Shown here one piece after another: positions 62,001-64,000 of a stretch of 64,000 bases of DNA. The translations under genes and the position numbers were made by a program. Each line of letters starts with the position of its first letter. Positions within the stretch are counted from its first letter, which is position 1. Source of the DNA: Aptenodytes patagonicus (Eukaryota; Chordata; Aves; Sphenisciformes; Spheniscidae); the NCBI RefSeq assembly GCF_965638725.1, contig NC_134974.1, forward strand, positions 248,001 to 312,000, read 5' to 3'. Below the pieces are notes generated by a model. It ran no database searches, had not been told where the DNA came from, and saw only the letters and a program-made list of their open reading frames with translations.

Positions 62001-63230
62001 GCTGCCCGAGTAAACTTCCTGGGAAACGGCGAGTCGCGAAGGGGCAGGAGACGCGCCTGGAACGAGACAGGTGTGAAGAGCAAAGGTCTTTTCAACTCTG
62101 AACATCCCCTTGAATAAAGAAAACAAAACCAGCTTTTTATCTTGTCCAGTTTCTTAACCTATTTGCTGCTCTTTGACCCATCCTTCCGTAAGCAAAGAAA
62201 TCTCATCCCATAGTTTTCCTTCTCCCTCGTGCTCGTTCACTGACAAGTTGTCCAGTATCAGCCTGCTGTCACAGGGCTCGTTCTACCTCTCTAGAACTCT
62301 TGGATCCCAGCGAGTAAACCAAAGCCATCAGGGTGGCGCAAACCGGGCAAAACACAGCCAAGTACCACACAGAAAACGCACACGCACCTTGAACTGCGGT
62401 GCCGGAACGTCCCTTTCTGTCAGGGGAAGCGTCTTCCTAAGGAAAAAGCCCGGTACGGGCGTCAGCCGATGCTTCTGCCTCACCCGCGCGCGTTACCAGG
62501 CAGGAAGTTAAAGCAAATCCCACGAGTGAAGTAAACCCGCCAGGAGCCCGCGATGCCCCCGGCGGGGTCCGGGCACCGCTTCGTGCCGTGGGGCCGCGCT
62601 CCGCCCGCGGGCTGGCGGCGGCCGCCCCCCCCCCCCCCCCCCCCCCCCCCCCTGCTTCGCCCGCCCTCACCGTCCGGCGCCCGGCGTCCCGCGGCGCGGA
62701 GCCCCCGGCCGAGGCGCACTCCAGGTAGGTGGCCACCTCCCCGTCCCTGCAACACAAACCGGCGGCAGCTGCCGGCGGCCCCGCGCCGCCGCCGCCGCCC
62801 CCGCCCCGCCCCGCACTCACCAGGCCACCGGCGCCTCCAGGCCCGCGCCGCCGGGCTGCCCGCCGGGCCTCAGCGCGCCCACGCCGCCTGCAAGAGAGGC
62901 CGGTCACGGCGGGGCCGCCCCGCGCCCGCCCGCCCCCCGCCCGCCCGGCGGTACCTTTCAGCTCCAGCGCCACCAGGCGCGGCGTGTGCGTCTCCCGGCC
63001 GCCCGCCGCCCGCCCGGTACGGAGCAGCGCGGCGGCGCGGAGCTCGGCGGCCTCGGCGGGGCTGCGCAGCGCGGCGGCCTGCGGGGGGAGCGGGTCAGAC
63101 CCGCGCCCTGCGCCCCGGTCCCGCCCCGGCCCCGGCCCCGGTCCCGGTCCCGCACCTGCAGCCCCCACCAGTGGGCGCCCACGCAGCCCGCGTAGTGCCC
63201 CAGCTGCAGCGTCACCGCCTCCCCCGGCAT
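59077..63230 (-). CDS. MSTO1: MSTO1, misato mitochondrial distribution regulator (14 coding exons)
   Basis: Tubulin/FtsZ-like Misato family protein of the cytosol and outer mitochondrial face, required for mitochondrial network shape and fusion. Exons in transcript order: 63230-63156, 63078-62955, 62887-62821, 62746-62671, 62436-62388, 62056-61918, 61794-61677, 61583-61464, 61334-61182, 60612-60481, 60324-60140, 59916-59815, 59696-59578, 59315-59077. All are GT-AG and phases close to 565 aa (human 570 as I recall). The start gives [20 protein letters not shown], matching the Misato segment with GAHWW. Later anchors are [95 protein letters not shown] and [15 protein letters not shown]. The first four exons are extremely GC-rich. 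Exon 5 (49 bases) is weakly conserved and rests mainly on splice sites and phase. Confidence 0.94.
62625..62652 (-). repeat. Poly-G run of 28 (minus strand) in MSTO1 intron 4
   Basis: Twenty-eight consecutive C on the plus strand. On the transcribed strand this is G28 starting 18 bases after the exon 4 donor at 62670. It could form a quadruplex, and the length is likely inexact. Confidence 0.85.
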
Positions 63231-63330
63231 CGCGCTCGCGCCCCGCGCCGCCGCGCCAGCCAGGGCGCACGCGCGCTCCGTCCCCAGCGGCGGGAAAGCC
63301 GGAAGCGCGTCAGCGGCGGGGCCACGCCCC
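63231..63330 (-). promoter_or_regulatory. MSTO1: MSTO1 promoter with NRF-1, E2F and ETS motifs
   Basis: The 5' flank of MSTO1 holds an NRF-1-type GCGCACGCGC (63265-63274), an E2F-type GCGGGAAA (63290-63297) and an ETS/GABP core CCGGAAG (63299-63305), plus a KLF/GC-box CCACGCCCC near 63321. NRF-1 and GABP (NRF-2) are the classic regulators of nuclear genes for mitochondria, which suits MSTO1. No TATA box was seen. Confidence 0.55.
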
Positions 63331-63400
63331 CCCGTTCCCGCCCCCCCCCCCCCGCGCAAGCGGACACCGACACCGGGAGGGAGCCGCCGCCGCTCCGGCC

Positions 63401-63406
63401 TTTATT
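63401..63406 (-). terminator. DAP3: DAP3 poly(A) signal AATAAA
   Basis: Minus-strand AATAAA beginning 3 bases after the DAP3 stop codon TAG (63412-63410). Cleavage 10-30 bases on would give a 3' UTR of only about 20-40 bases, ending near 63375-63390. Confidence 0.7.
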
Positions 63407-63409
63407 GCG

Positions 63410-63758
63410 CTACAGGGGCCCCGCCAGCCGCTCCAGCTGCCGCGGGTTGGAGCCGCTCAGGAACCGCAGCTCCTCCTTGCCGTCCTCCGTGCGCGCTGCA
63501 AGACAGAAGGTGCGTTGGGGGCGCGGCCCCCGCCGGGGACCCCCGCCCGCCCCGGCACCCCCGGCCCGCCGTCCCGAGAGCCGCCTCCGCGTAGGCGGGC
63601 CGGTCCCCGGGCCGCGGGGTGCCCCGGGCGCGGAGCTGACCTTTCTCGTGCTGCAGCCACTTGCGGTCGAGGTAGTAGCGGTAGCAGCTCTCGAACTCCC
63701 GCGGGCTGTAGTTGGGGACCGGGATGGGGACGAAGGGGTCCAGCGCATCGAACCCCTC
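63410..63758 (-). CDS. DAP3: DAP3 (mS29), last two coding exons (partial gene)
   Basis: C-terminus of DAP3, the GTP-binding protein mS29 of the mitochondrial ribosome small subunit. Exons 63758-63641 (118 bases) and 63495-63410 (86 bases) encode [20 protein letters not shown], then [10 protein letters not shown], a codon split G/CG, and [20 protein letters not shown] ending LERLAGPL. This matches the human DAP3 tail ([38 protein letters not shown]). Acceptors are TTCCCAG and CTTGCAG, and the donor is GTCAGC. The P-loop and the rest of the gene lie beyond the right edge. The remainder of the window (63759-64000) is intron with nothing recognised. Confidence 0.9.
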
Positions 63759-64000
63759 CTGGGAAGGAAAGCCGAGGGTGAGACCCCGCGGCGGGCTGCG
63801 GCGCCCGGGCATCGCCCCCTCCCTGCTGCGGGAGTCGCCTGGGAGAGGGCCCAGCCCGGCTGCGTACGAGCTCAAGCAGAGCTCATTCGAAGGAGAATAA
63901 AGGAGTACGTGGTCTGGAGAGAGACGAAAGCAAGGTCTGGCACCCTGACCTGAACGCAGAGCCCAACCCAGGATTTCTCTTTGTTTCCCAACGTGAAGGG

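Larger units (their letters stand above)
62440..63870. promoter_or_regulatory. CpG island over MSTO1 5' end and DAP3 3' end
   Basis: GC-saturated block spanning MSTO1 exons 1-4, its promoter and the last two DAP3 exons. It is unusual in also covering the 3' end of the upstream gene. Confidence 0.7.

Noticed and set aside
62553-63953. Open frame of 466 codons on the plus strand antisense to MSTO1 and DAP3
   Set aside because: Composition artefact of GC-rich DNA. The opposite strand holds well-phased MSTO1 and DAP3 exons.
1-64000. CRISPR arrays, operons, tRNA or rRNA genes, endogenous viral genes
   Set aside because: None seen. The window is ordinary vertebrate nuclear DNA with spliced host genes.

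Overview
The window reads as nuclear DNA of a sauropsid, most probably a bird. All genes are split by GT-AG introns. Three strong CpG-island promoters are present, introns are short compared with the human orthologues, repeats are sparse, and the only transposon remnants I recognise are two decayed CR1-type LINE pieces. No bacterial, viral or organellar content was seen.

Six protein genes were recognised by residue-level similarity to their vertebrate families, and the order matches the human 1q22 neighbourhood. From left to right: the last exon of KHDC4 (+, 894-1093, rest outside the window); RIT1 (+, complete, 5 coding exons, 2713-6418); SYT11 (-, complete, 4 coding exons, 28768 down to 19053); GON4L (+, complete, 31 coding exons, 29514-58367); MSTO1 (-, complete, 14 coding exons, 63230 down to 59077); and the last two exons of DAP3 (-, 63758 down to 63410). 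Every intron phase closes in the four complete models. They give proteins of 215 aa (RIT1), 429 aa (SYT11), about 2264 aa (GON4L) and 565 aa (MSTO1), close to the human lengths as I recall them.

There are three promoter islands. One lies between KHDC4 and RIT1 (about 2335-3000). The second is a divergent SYT11/GON4L island (about 27985-29890). The third covers MSTO1 exons 1-4, its promoter and the DAP3 3' end (about 62440-63870). RIT1 and SYT11 converge across a gene-free stretch (about 8960-16280) holding a candidate RFX/AP-1 element. GON4L and MSTO1 converge with apparently overlapping 3' ends. DAP3 and MSTO1 are in tandem with only 179 bases between the DAP3 stop and the MSTO1 start.

Functional themes: RIT1 (Ras-like GTPase) and SYT11 (vesicle trafficking) are signalling and membrane genes; KHDC4 (splicing) and GON4L (chromatin co-repressor, YY1 partner) are nuclear; MSTO1 (mitochondrial morphology) and DAP3 (mitoribosomal small subunit) form a mitochondrial pair. 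I found no clearly novel system. The most interesting observations are the very compact 3'-end and promoter architectures and the YY1 motifs at the promoter of a YY1 partner gene. All gene calls come from reading the sequence and recalled family knowledge; no alignment was run.
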